In this document: one piece after another, positions 12,209 to 23,231 of the stretch
Numbering within the stretch: the first letter of the stretch is position 1
Layout of the letters: each line of letters opens with the position of its first letter
Source: Excoecaria cochinchinensis
Lineage: Eukaryota > Streptophyta > Magnoliopsida > Malpighiales > Euphorbiaceae
DNA: 64,000 nucleotides
Direction of reading: 5' to 3'
Assembly: GCA_947683425.1 (NCBI GenBank)
Contig: CANTUQ010000055.1
Span: 23,740,001 to 23,804,000 of the forward strand
The notes under the pieces: model-generated
What the model was told of the DNA's origin: nothing
The model's database searches: none
The model's input: the letters and a program-made list of their open reading frames with translations, nothing else
Made by a program: the position numbers and the translations under genes

Positions 12209-13022
12209 AGAGGATTTTCATAGGACTGCTTTGGATGAATCAGATGTGGCTGAGTTTTGGCTTAAAAGGGTAGGTCGGATTTTACAAGAGATTAGATGTC
12301 CTGCAGACCAGAGGGTACTTTGTGCAGTGTCGTTGCTTCAAGGATCAGCGTATGATTGGTGGGAACTTGTGATGCGAAATCCTCAGCGACCAGCCGAGCT
12401 GACATGGGAATTCTTCAAGCGAGAATTTGAACAAAAGTATGTGACAAAGGCATACCAAGAAGCCAAGTGGAGAGAGTTCATCAGTTTGAAGCAGCGGGGT
12501 ATGACCGTGAGTGAGTATGATAAGGAATTCAACCGGTTGAGTAAGTATGTGCCCGAGCAGTTATTGACAGATGAGTTCAGATGTAGGCACTTTCTAGAGG
12601 GACTACGTGAGGTGTTCAGAGGTCCTTTATCTGCTATGATCGTCTTACAACCAGTGGGGTATTATCAGCTTGTGGCAGCGGCAATGAAGTTAGAAGAATC
12701 TGAGATGGTAAAGCAAAAGATAGCACAGAAGAAAAGAGCATCGGATGATGGAGTTGCTAGTAACAAGAAACCCAAAGGTGCTCCAGTTGGACAAGGAAAT
12801 AGAGGGACTGTTCAAGTGCCTTCAAAAGTAGGGAGTGTAGCCCCACATGGTAGTAAGGGAAATCGAGCACCGGAGTGTGAGCATTGTCATAGGTACCATT
12901 GGGGTACATGTCGCAAGATTACCGGTGCATGCTTTAAGTGCGGGAGTATGGAGCATCGGTTTGCATACTGCCCCAATCGACAAGAGGACGAGAATCAAGA
13001 AGAAGTAGAAGATCTAATGTGA
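12209..13022 (+). pseudogene. gag: Gag of element B, C-terminal part
   Basis: Continues the split gag with the capsid region (FWLKRVGRILQEIRCP, YDWWELVMRNPQ) and a zinc knuckle reading CFKCGSMEHRFAYC (CX2CX4HX4C). It is similar to gag A through most of its length. The frame closes at 13020-13022. The conserved tail (YALIGEDATDAAGPSGK) lies in a different frame up to about 13170, after one frameshift and one in-frame stop. As in A, no protease follows; the stem-loop and PPT are next. Confidence 0.88.
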
Positions 13023-13230
13023 CTCGAAGCAACCGTGATAGAATTAGAGCTCCGCAAGCACCATCAGAGATGGTGCAATGATCTGGTGCTACGGAAGAAT
13101 ATAACCAGCATAGAGCATATGCTTTGATTGGAGAAGATGCGACTGATGCCGCAGGTCCTTCGGGTAAGTGTTGATATGTTAAGTTTTGTTTTATTTCGGT
13201 TTTGATATTTGAGATGTATATGATAAGCGA

Positions 13231-13269
13231 GAAAATTTCGAGGACGAAATTTTCTTAAGAAGGAGAGAA
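13231..13269 (+). other. Stem-loop plus polypurine tract of B
   Basis: A perfect stem GAAAATTTCG / CGAAATTTTC with loop AGGA, then the purine tract AAGAAGGAGAGAA, directly before the 3' LTR start at 13271. Confidence 0.8.
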
Positions 13270-13270
13270 T

Positions 13271-16139
13271 TGTCACACCCCAAAGGTGGCCTAATTCGAA
13301 TTAGCAATTTTAATTGGACAATATGGATATATTGGTAATTTTTACAGGTGTAATGTAGGGCAATTGGGTAATTTACAAGAGGAAAGAGGATTTAATTGCA
13401 AGGAATTAAAAGTAATAGATTGCAGATTTTTTTTTATTGGTGAGTAAAAAGTAATTTGACAAGGACTTATTGGTAATAGTAAGGAGCAGATGGTAAAAGA
13501 GGAATAAGTGGATTAAGTGAACCAGTACATGTGTGCCAAGTGGAAAGGTGAGTGTGTGCATGTGGGAGAGAGAAAAGGGGGTTTCAGAATTTTTCTTTAG
13601 CTTCCTAAAGAAGCCATCAGATTTCACTCTCTTTCTCTCTTGCTCTCTCTCACGTTAGCCACTCTTCTCCTCTCCATTTTCTGTTCTTTTCCCATTTGCA
13701 TGTGTGTCCCTCCATTGTGGAGCTAGGGTTTGAGTTTGGAAGAAGTTTCAGGAGGTAAGTGGCTGTAAGTTTATGTGTGCTTTTCCATTTTCTCCTTCTT
13801 ACGGGATATTCATTACTGTTTCATTGTGTTGATATGGTGGTTTATTTGTTGGTTCATGATAACTGCTGAAGAGAAGAGGAAAGATAAAGGAAAAGGAAAG
13901 GTTGTGGATTGAAGGTTACAGTGGAAGTTGAACTTCATTAATAGGTTTGGGAGTGTCTGTCCTTTCTCTTTTTTTTTTTTGGATCCTGTTTGTTGTTCTA
14001 ATGTTAATGTTAGCTATGTGTGTTTGTTTATAAAAATGCACGAGAAATGTACTGTGTATACATGATTTCTGTAGAAAAGAATAGCGTTGAGTATGCCAAT
14101 GAGATGATTATGCATGAGTTTGAATGTGAAATCCTGGGATGTTGACGTTCTGGTATTGCCTCTGTTCGAATAGTAAAAATATGTTATTTGTATTAAAATT
14201 TCTGTAAATGTGCTTGGGAGACTTGAAGGTATGTGTTTGAATAATTATTGCATGAAAAATGGTTTTGGGCAAGATGGGGTTTTGAGTTTTGATGTACTCT
14301 GTTTTCACGGTTTTTCTGTTTTTACGTTTTCTGGAAATTCTGAGAGGCAGAAGTGAGAGAAGAAGATCACGGGACGTGATGGAGGATCACGTCGTGACCC
14401 TCTTCCCTGGGAAGTCACGAGACGTGATGGAGAGTCACGACTCGTGACCATCCCCTTCCCTGCGTGTCACGAGTCACAATTGCCTGTGTGACTCGTGACC
14501 ATCCCCTTCCCTGCGTGTCACGAGTCACAATTGCCTGTGTGACTCGTGACCTCCCCTCTCTTTTCTGGCGTCACAAGGCATGATGGAGGGTCACGACTCG
14601 TGACCGCCCCTGTTTTGTGTGGCTCTTGCGAGAAGCCAGCGTCACGAGTCACAATTGCTTGTGTGACTCGTGACTGGCCTCCCTTCCTGCTGCCCTGTTT
14701 TAAAAAGCAAAGTTTTTTTTAAGCTTCTGTTACATGGGGTTTTTCACTACTTGACTCAAGATCAGGTTCAAATCTGTTCTATAATTTGATAATTGTTTAA
14801 TTATGAGATTTGTGTACATGATTAATAATTAATGTACATGATTTAAATGTTAATAATTTACATGAACATGGATTATTTCAATGTGAGTTATATGTTCTTA
14901 TTATCTCCTATATTTGATATATATATATATATTTATATGTTTCCGAATTTGATCAATATACATGTATACATGAATTATAAATTCGTATTTAATTCAATTC
15001 TCATGATATGATAATGATACTTGAGTTTTTGAGTTGTGTCTTTTAAGCCTGAATAGTCATAGTAGTGGATAAGTAAGCGCTTACTTAGGTCAGGGTGTGT
15101 GTGCAGCTGCTATATGATTAAACGTTATATGTGGGTCCCATTGGGATCCTTGTTTCGACCCCGTTTGGGTCTATATGGAAATAAATGAGAGACTTCGGTC
15201 TCTATATGAAAACCACATGTTCGAGACTCATGTCTCTATATGCTTGGGATATTGTGTTCTATCAGTATCCAATGGACCGCATCCACTTCTAAAGTGTATT
15301 TTCAGACTAATCAGGCTATATGTTAATTTGTGTTGTATATGTTGAGATGTATATTGACAGGATTAAAAGTATTTGATGCACATGAATTCATGCATAACTT
15401 TATGATATGCACCTTGTATCTGTGTACTTAGAATGGTGAGAATTATATTAATCCTAAGTATGAATTGAGTAGTTAATTGCTTGTAATGTATGTTTATACA
15501 TGTCAAGTAGAGAACATGGGAATATGCTTATATGTGATTTTGATGCCTTTGATTTTGAATCAAAGCTTAATTGCAAGTTTATGGTTGCGATGAGATTATA
15601 TTATTGTTGTAAATATTGTATATGTATATTGTTCGTTTGTTTTATTCCTCCCCACTAAGCGTTATCGCTTAGCACGGGTTCTTTTCCCGTGTAGGTGGCG
15701 AGTTCGTTTTTGAGTCAGACATCTGCAGGTCGGCCACTAGAAGTCTTTTTGGATGAAGTTTATTTTTGTGTCTTCCGCTGTTATTTTGTACATGGCTTGT
15801 TCATAACAAAATGAATCTTTTGTAAAGGAACAATTATTTTGGTATATGTATTTGCTTATGAGCCCTTTTTGTAAAACGATATTGTTATGATGTATGTTAA
15901 AGGATTTGCTATTTTATGATTTAAAGTTTCTTTACATCTCATCTTGGCTTTGTGTATTAGTGTATTTTTGGTATTTGAGAATTGATTTTGGAAAATATAA
16001 TTTTGTATTAACTAAATGGATTTGTTATCTTTTAATTAAATGACTTTATTTCTTAACTTATTTGTATATATGTTTAAGTAATTGAGTTTGCCCGCGTGGC
16101 GCTCCGGTATCCTTCCAACGGGGGTAACAGGGTGTTACA
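13271..16139 (+). repeat. 3' LTR of element B
   Basis: 2,869 bp and almost the same as 6553-9366. The clearest difference is one extra palindrome unit (about 51 bp) near 14450-14550. Also a TA-repeat length change near 14920. Confidence 0.92.
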
Positions 16140-16144
16140 TGGGC

Positions 16145-17475
16145 TCTGTTGCAATCACAAGGCTATCGCGAGTGCGATAGAGTGCGGATTTGGCCCTTTG
16201 TTCTTGTAAAGCGCTCTGTCGCGATCGCGATGTTATCGCGACCGCGACAGAGAGCTTTGTAGCCGAGTCCTCCGCACGAGCATGCTGCCGAGCGTGTGCA
16301 TGAGGAGGAAGAAACTGGTCTCTGTCGCGAGCGCGACAGAGCTCGATTGCACGAATCTGCCTAGCGTGCTTCATCGTGAGCAAGCCTTCCGGCGCGACCT
16401 CGCGAGGAGGTGCCTCGTGCTCTTTAGCGAGCGCGACACTGTCGCGATCGCGACAGAGACCCTTCCTGCTTGCCCTGTTTTCTGAATTCGTTTCTTTTGT
16501 TCCACTTTGCACGATTTCTCACTATTGCATGAAATATGTTTGTGCTGATGACTCGTGATATCATTGTACTAGTGTTTTTAATTATGAATTTATTTGATGT
16601 TAGAGTCTTGAGTTGAATCTTGTTTTAATTTTGTATTGTCATGTGAATGATTGAGTTATCGAGCCTGAAGTGTCAAGGTCCTGGATAATTAAGCATGCTT
16701 AAGAAGGGTTAGTGAGTGCAGCTGCCTGTGTCCGCCCCGTTTGGGCGAAGCGGTCGACCTCCGAGATGGTCATTTTCCGTGTAGTGATAAAATGTTTTGA
16801 GACTCCGGTCTCCCGTGCTACCTTCGGGTATTAAACCGTTTTTGAGGCTTCGGTCTCCCGTGCCGTGTTCCCGTATCCTCCACCATTGAATTCAGGCTTT
16901 TGTGTTTAGTGTCTAACGTGTGATTAGTGAAGTGTTCTAATTATTGCGTGATTCTGATTATGAGCATTGCTTCATACTATCTGTTTCAACTCTATTATTT
17001 ATATTGTGACTCTTGAGCTGTATATATATTTTCGTCCCCCGATGTTTAGTGAATTATGTATGATAATGTTTAATATCTTGCATAGTGCTCTGTTGTGTTT
17101 TGTTCCTCCCCACTAAGCGTTATCGCTTAGCACGGGTTCTTGTCCAGTGTAGGTGACAGGATTTTTGGAGCTTGCTCATGTTGCGCATCTGCTGGTCGGC
17201 CACATAGGAGTAGAGTCTTATTTTTGTTATCTCCCCCTGTAATTCTTTTTGTATGCAATAGTTTTGTATAGTGGCTTATGTAACTTTTTGTAAAGGAATG
17301 ATGTAATCTTTTGGGATTGTATTTAACTCTATATTTTGATTAAATGAGATTTATGTTCTATCCTATTATTCGTAGTGAATGCTTCCGCTTAGCGCATGTA
17401 TGTATGTTGTGAGTGAGCGTCGTGTAGCGCACCCGCTGGCGCCCTTCTAACGGGGGCGGTGGCGGGGGTGTTACA
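16145..17475 (+). repeat. 3' LTR of A, second part
   Basis: Resumes the LTR A sequence at the palindrome array and ends GGGTGTTACA before TSD ggcca (17476-17480). The double hairpin is at 17108-17152. Confidence 0.9.
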
Positions 17476-17480
17476 GGCCA

Positions 17481-18228
17481 ACTGTTAAACGTCAAAGATA
17501 ATGTGATAAAAGATTGCTATGGGAATGTGAATTTCTGATCCTTGTGAAAACATATGTTTAAGTGAGAATACGATATTATATGTGACAAGTGTGTGTCAAT
17601 ATGAATGGTAATCAATTATGACTATGTTTAATTTATAAATGTGTGCTATGAATAAGTGTCTATAAAAATGTTGTTATTATAATATATGTTTAATATAATA
17701 AAGTTGGTTTGTGGATAAGATTTATGAGCATAGATGTTATAATTCTATTTGTTTATATCCTATCGGTATAAGATGGATGACAACTTCTAAAGATGCCACT
17801 AATGTGATATACATTTGATATGCGAGAGTTAATTTATGAATAAGAAATGGTTATGCACAATATTCTATACGGTAAACAGAAAATAACTATGGAATGCCAA
17901 TTATGAATAGTTTAAGTACACTTAAGGCAATTTATGATAGAACGTTAAATATATGATTATAATATAGAAATGTGTATTAATGTTGGTATTAAAGATTAAT
18001 CGTGAATAAAATCTATTATACCAATGGGGTTTATGGTTTATAGATAATTTGTGGACCTGATAAATGTACGTAATGATCTAATTGTATGAGTGTACTTATG
18101 TAGTATGCAACTAATGGCACATGTTATTGTCTATGTATAAATAATAAATATGCACTAATGCAGGAAATAAGATTTAACAATAAGTGAAGTATATTATGTG
18201 AAATAGGTACTTTGAGTTGTAGTTGAAT
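17481..18228 (+). mobile_element. LTR fragment F, second piece
   Basis: AT-rich with no coding frame. It follows directly from position 1372 once element A and its TSD are removed. It ends at the left side of solo LTR E (tgaat, 18224-18228). Assigned to F by position. Confidence 0.45.
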
Positions 18229-18580
18229 TGTAATGCCCCAATGCCTCTTGGGAGGACAAGGGAGCCCTACACGACGCTAAACAATATTTAATCCTCTCAC
18301 GATCACTAATCACTCAATATCATACATTAATCATCACTAAGTCATTTGCTATCACTGGTTCACTATAGTTTACCACTTAGGTTACAAAATTTCATGTTCC
18401 TTTACATGCTTCAATACATACTTTACTTATAGAAAAATTTATAACAATATCTTTACAATAAAAAAAATTAACCTAACTAGAAGACCTCACTGAAGACTTC
18501 TCCTAGTGGCCTGCAACAACTCCTTCCAAAATTACAAACTCCAAGCTATAAACCAACACGGGAGATAAACACCCGTGCTA

Positions 18581-19404
18581 AGCAATAACGTTTAGTGGGG
18601 ATATAAATAAAGAAATACTAATACAAGCATTCTTATATTAATTCAAAACAATATAACATGCTTTAATGACAAAAAAACACCATGATTGAGCAATTCATTC
18701 CTTAGTTCGCTATCTTACCAACAATCGATAATCCATATATAAAGTAACAATAATCAATTCACTATGCCAGTGGAAGGCTTCAATGTCATCAATACATATA
18801 GTTAATATTACCATGTATCATAACACTAATGTCACTCAATACGGAATCACTATCATTAGCACTAGTCAAATTAAGCACTGACTTGTTATATGCATATGTA
18901 CACATTATTGTCATTGCTATATACCATTAATTCCATATAAATAGCCTGAATCATATAGAAGTGGATACGGGTACACTAAATAATATAATAGCAAGCGATA
19001 ACGCTTAGTGGGGATATAAATAAAGAAATACTAATACAAGCATTCTTATATTAATTCAAAACGATATAACATGCTTTCGTCACAAAGAACACCATGATTG
19101 AGCAATTCATTCCTTAGTTCGCTATCATGCCAACAATCAATAATCCATATATTAAAGTAACAATAATCAATTCACTATGCCAGCGGAAGGCTTCAATGTC
19201 ATCAATATACATAGTTAATATTACCATGTATCATAACACTAATGTCACTCAATATGGAATCACTATCATTAGCACTAGTCAAAATAAGCACTAACTTGTT
19301 ATATGCATATGTACACATTATTGTCATTGCTATATACAATTAATTCCATATAAATAGCTTGAATCATATAGAAGTGGATACGAGTACACTAAATAATATA
19401 ATAG
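18581..19404. repeat. 413-bp tandem duplication inside LTR E
   Basis: 18581-18993 and 18994-about 19404 are two slightly diverged copies. Both begin at AGCAATAACG / AGCGATAACG, the double-hairpin arm. The breakpoint therefore falls in the hairpin motif. Confidence 0.85.
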
Positions 19405-19529
19405 CACTAATTTACTGGATATCCGTTGGTATCAAAACTAGACACCCATCGGTGTCACACTGGCAGCTGCGAATCACTAGCCCTTTATAAGCATGTTTAT
19501 CTATCTACGACTCAATTACAGGCTTAACA

Positions 19530-22164
19530 TGTCACACCCCGTTTGCCCCCTAGTAGAATGAGCCATGTTTGTGCATGTGCATTGTATGAGTTGTGGCATG
19601 TGTTAAGGGCATTTTGGGTAGAAATTCATGTTTTAAGAGTTTTGTTAGCATATGGGTGCATGTGTGGTGTTAGGGTGTGAATTAGTTGGGTTACACTTGG
19701 GTGTGTTTACTCATATGTTTGTAGAGTGTGTTTTGGGGCTGTGCTTGTGTGTGTGTGTGCTCACACACAAGTAGGGTGTTATTAGTTGGGAGAGTTTTGG
19801 GTGTATGTGATGCATGATTATAGTGTATGTGTGTGTGGTTGATTTCCACCACTAGGAAGTGGACACATGGTTAGGTTAGGAAAATGAAAAGTAGAAGAAG
19901 AGAGGGAATTGGGAAATCAGAATTTTTCATTCCTCATTCCCATTCCCCCTCTTCTCTTTGCCTTTCTTTTCCTTTGCTTTCCATTTGTGTGCTCTAAGCT
20001 TGGATTCAAGCTCTTGGTGGTGGTAATTGATCACATCTTGCATTTATTTGGTAAGTTTCTGCATTTTTCCACCTTGTTCTTCTTCTTCTTCTTCTTTCTT
20101 GCTTTTTCTGGTTTTGGGTTTAAAGTTAGGATTTTGAGTTTGTGTGCTTTGATGGTTTGAGGTTTAGTTGAGCCTCCTCGTGAGCCAAAGGGCAAGGAGA
20201 AGGCATCAGGAAGCGGAACTAAGTGAATAGAAGCTAAGGATTTCAAGGTTTGGGAAATTTCCTGTTTTTGTGTATGTAAATATGTTCATGTATGTGTTCG
20301 TGGTGATTTCTGGAAATTGGGTTGTGATATGTTCTTGATATAGTATGTGTGTTATGGATTTTGATTCCTATTGTTCCTAAAACTTTGATTGTGAGTTACG
20401 AACCAAATGTGAGATTGATGGAGATGTGGTATGAATAGTGATGAGATTGTTTATGTAAATAGATGTTATTCCTTGAATTCATGAGTAGGATTTATTTATG
20501 GCATAATTTAATGATGTTTGATTGGTCTATTATTATGGTTTGAGTAAAGATATTTTTGGTTGAAGTGAAAATTTTGGGATTTTGGCTTGAATGAAGTGGA
20601 AATCGGCTCTTGGGTATTGCATCTGGGCATTGGTCACGGTGATAACCATTTAGGTTGTGACCGTGAGGTATGTACAAGATGCTTTCTGCCGTGAATCTGG
20701 ACATATCACGGTGACAACTATTTTGGTTGTGACCATGAGGTGCCCAGATTTTGTTTCTTTTCTGGGTTTTGGGTACGTCACGGTGACAACCATTTTGGTT
20801 GTGACCGTGAGGTACCCAAACTTTTGCTTCTGTTTTGGGTTTTGGATACATCACGGTGACAACCATTTTGGTTGTGACCGTGAGATACCTAAACTTTTGC
20901 TTCTATTTTGGGTTTTGGATACATCACGGTGACAACCATTTTGGTTGTGACCGTGAGGTACCCCAGACTTACATTCTGCCGAGATCCTTGGTATGTCACG
21001 GTGACAACCAATTTGATTGCCACCGTGACCTACCCTGTTTTTGCAATAAAATCTCTTCTGTTTCACACGTTTTAGGGATGTTAAATTATGGATTTTTGCA
21101 CACATTATCACTTAATATGAGCTGTATACTATTAAGACGGATGGTAATTGCATGTACTGATTAATCAAAGTATGTGAATTCCTTGCTTGTTATAATTAAA
21201 CTGTGGATGTTAACTATATGATTTTAGCCTGCAAGAGTCAGTTTAGTGGATAGTTAGGCATGCCTAATAGAGTCTTTAGCTACAGCCTCTGTTTAGTTTG
21301 GACCCCGATCAGGTCCCCGTTTGGTTTCTCGCGAACCCCTTAATGTGTTTGGATCTTGTTTAAGGTCCCTTAATAAAATGTTTTGTAATGACAAAGTAAA
21401 ACGGTTTGCGATTCGTACCCGTAAGGTACTGTCTGTAATCGGCTCGTACCCGTAAAGTACTGTCTGTTCACTCGTTATCCACTACCATGAGTCAGCAGGT
21501 GCTTAATTATTTTGAACTGTTTTGATAATTATGAGATTGTATTATCCGATTGTGTACGATGATGAGGTAATATGAATGCGGTTATGTATATTAAATGTAC
21601 GATTCTATGTGTTCGCACGTTCTTATTGTATCTAATGAGTATTTTTGATTATGCCATTTGTATGTGTTATGCTTGACGACCATTGTGAATGACCGTCCAT
21701 TTCTTATGTGTGTTCCCCACTAAGCGTTTATTGCTTAGCACGGTGTGTTTACCCGTGCAGGTGTGGAAGGAGTTTTTCCTTAGGAGAGTCATCGCAGCCA
21801 GGCCAACACAGCTGGGTTTTAGTGTAGGGCTTAATATTTGAAGCTTGATGATTGATTTTGTATAAAACTCTCTTATGTCAGTTTTGTAGTAGCTTCCGCA
21901 TATGTTTAAGTATATTTTGGTTATGTAATTATTCTTGGTACTTTGGAGTTGATCAAACAGTAATGTAATGTTTTCCGTTATATTAATGCATGATCAGCTT
22001 CTTTCATGAAAGGTTTTGTAAAGTTTTAATTACCCTGTATTTCGGTATTTATGTTTATGTATGAATGTATGTTTATTCTGTTTCTGTGTGGTGGCACCTT
22101 TACCCATACGGCATCTCACTCCTTATCGGATGGGATCGCCTACGTATGAGTAGGGGGTGTTACA
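19530..22164 (+). repeat. 5' LTR of element C
   Basis: 2,635 bp, starting TGTCACACCCCG and ending GGGGTGTTACA. Modules: TTG|GTAAGT at 20051, AG ending at 20167, purine block 20168-20225 (reads EPKGKEKASGSGTK then stop), AGGTTTGGGA near 20246, palindrome array 20634-21030, CGTACCCGTAAGGTACTGTC-like repeats near 21414-21470, double hairpin 21715-21760. Confidence 0.92.
20634..21030 (+). repeat. Palindrome array in 5' LTR of C (six units)
   Basis: Six copies of a unit whose arms are TCACGGTGACAACC and GGTTGTGACCGTGA (14-bp stem, one mismatch), about 66 bp apart. The 3' LTR array (31042-31370) has five. Overlapping ORFs on both strands are repeat artefacts. Confidence 0.9.
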
Positions 22165-22169
22165 AGTTG

Positions 22170-22181
22170 TGGTACCATAGC
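22170..22181 (+). other. Degenerate primer binding site of C
   Basis: TGGTACCATAGC against the expected TGGTATCAGAGC seen in A and B. Three substitutions within the site, five bases after the LTR end. Confidence 0.7.
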
Positions 22182-22281
22182 CCGGTTTAGGCGTTTCTGG
22201 GTGTTGTTAACGTGATGCTGTGTATAGATGTGTCTATGTCTAGGGCTGTGTTGGCTGATGCGATTCTCTTTGTTTGCTTAG

Positions 22282-23231
22282 ATGGCTTCTAATTCTGCTC
22301 GTGGATCACTTGAGGAGTCCGCGGAAAGTGTGAACACTCAAGCTAGGGATCCTTCCGTTACTGTGTTAGCTCAAGCTGCTAGGGTCCAGCCCGAGGCGCT
22401 GCCATGCCTTTTGAAGCCATGTTCAGGCTGTCACAGGACATGGCGAGGGTCTTGGAAAGAGTGGTTGCCCCCAGGCCTCCCATGGAGAACTTGAGAAAAG
22501 CTGGGGCCAAAGACTTTTATGGAACCGGGTTGGATGAATCTAAGTTGGCAGAGAGGTGGTTAGATAAGGTGAAGAGGGCTTTGAGAGAAGTTAGGTGTCC
22601 TCCGGAGTTGCAAGCAAAGTGTGCCGTGGCCTTTCTTCAAGGGTCGGCGTATGAATGGTGGGAACTAGTGTGCAGACAACCTCAGATGCCTGATCCTGTG
22701 TCATGGGAATTCTTTGTTGAGGAATTTACGAAGAAGTATGTAACTCATACTTATAAGGATGCGAGAAGGGCGCAGTTTCTGAGTTTGAAGCAAAGGGGTT
22801 TGTCGGTTTCGGATTATGAGAAAGAGTTTAATCGGTTGTCCCGATATGCTCCGCGTGGGGTCATGACAGATGATTTTCGATGTAAGCATTTTGAGGCTGG
22901 CTTGAATGAGTCCTTAAGAGTAGCTTTGATCTCCTTGATGAGTACGCCAGGGGTGACCTACTATCAGATTGTAGATGCTGCCATGAGGGCAGAAAGGTCA
23001 GAATCGGTGCTGAGAGAGAGAGCTCAGAGGAGGAGTCAGTCTCAGGGTGGCTCTTCTTCTTCGTCTTCGGGTAAGAGAGCAAGGGATCCACAAGATCGGT
23101 TATCATTTGGTTCAGCCGCGAGGGGTAGAAGGCAGGGTTCAGCAACTGAGTCTGGTTCTGGCAGGGGTGGTAGGTCTGAGCCTATGCCTATTTGTTCGCA
23201 CTGTAGTAAATCTCACCGGGGTGAGTGTAGG
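22282..23231 (+). pseudogene. gag: Gag of element C, first part
   Basis: Starts MASNSARGSLEES immediately after an acceptor-like TTTGCTTAG, so the start codon may be the first codon of an exon. A frameshift near 22400 moves the frame to the one carrying the capsid domain (WLDKVKRALREVRCP, SAYEWWELVCRQP, FLSLKQRGLSVSDYEKEF). A Ser/Arg-rich linker leads to ICSHCSKSHRGEC, the Cys/His cluster before the zinc knuckle, where solo LTR D interrupts at the TSD gtagg (23227-23231). Clearly related to, but well diverged from, gag A and B. Confidence 0.88.

Larger units (their letters stand above)
6553..16139 (+). mobile_element. Element B: second gag-only LTR retrotransposon, nested in A
   Basis: Termini are TGTCACACCCC and GGTGTTACA, with TSD tgggc at 6548-6552 and 16140-16144. 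5' LTR 6553-9366 (2,814 bp), PBS 9370-9381, gag from 9500, PPT about 13258-13269, 3' LTR 13271-16139 (2,869 bp). Without the inserted solo LTR the internal region is about 1.4 kb, again gag only. The two LTRs differ at few positions on inspection, so insertion into A was relatively recent. Confidence 0.92.
1373..17475 (+). mobile_element. Element A: gag-only LTR retrotransposon (TR-GAG-like), interrupted by B
   Basis: The LTRs start TGTAATAACCC or TGATTATAACAACCC and end GGGTGTTACA. The 5-bp TSD ggcca occurs at 1368-1372 and 17476-17480. Order: 5' LTR 1373-3905, PBS 3911-3922, gag 4036-5232, stem-loop and PPT to 5319, then the 3' LTR from 5320, split at 6552 by element B and resuming at 16145. 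Without B it is about 6.5 kb, with an internal region of only about 1.4 kb and no protease, RT or integrase. It presumably moves with enzymes from an autonomous Tekay/Del-type chromovirus. Confidence 0.9.

Noticed and set aside
19909..20160. Hydrophobic 83-codon frame in LTR C (and 30313-30570)
   Set aside because: No ATG at its start and driven by CT- and T-rich leader sequence. I considered it as an exon feeding the KGKEK block, but the other LTRs do not keep a matching frame.
20634..21030. CRISPR-like array of regularly spaced palindromic units
   Set aside because: Plant LTR context, near-identical spacers and unit loss between the two LTRs; no cas genes. It is an LTR-internal repeat.
20492..21501. 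Repetitive ORFs reading HGHNQNGCHRDV or HITVTTILVVTVR
   Set aside because: Translations of the palindrome units in LTR C, also present in the 3' LTR at 30902-31501; not proteins.
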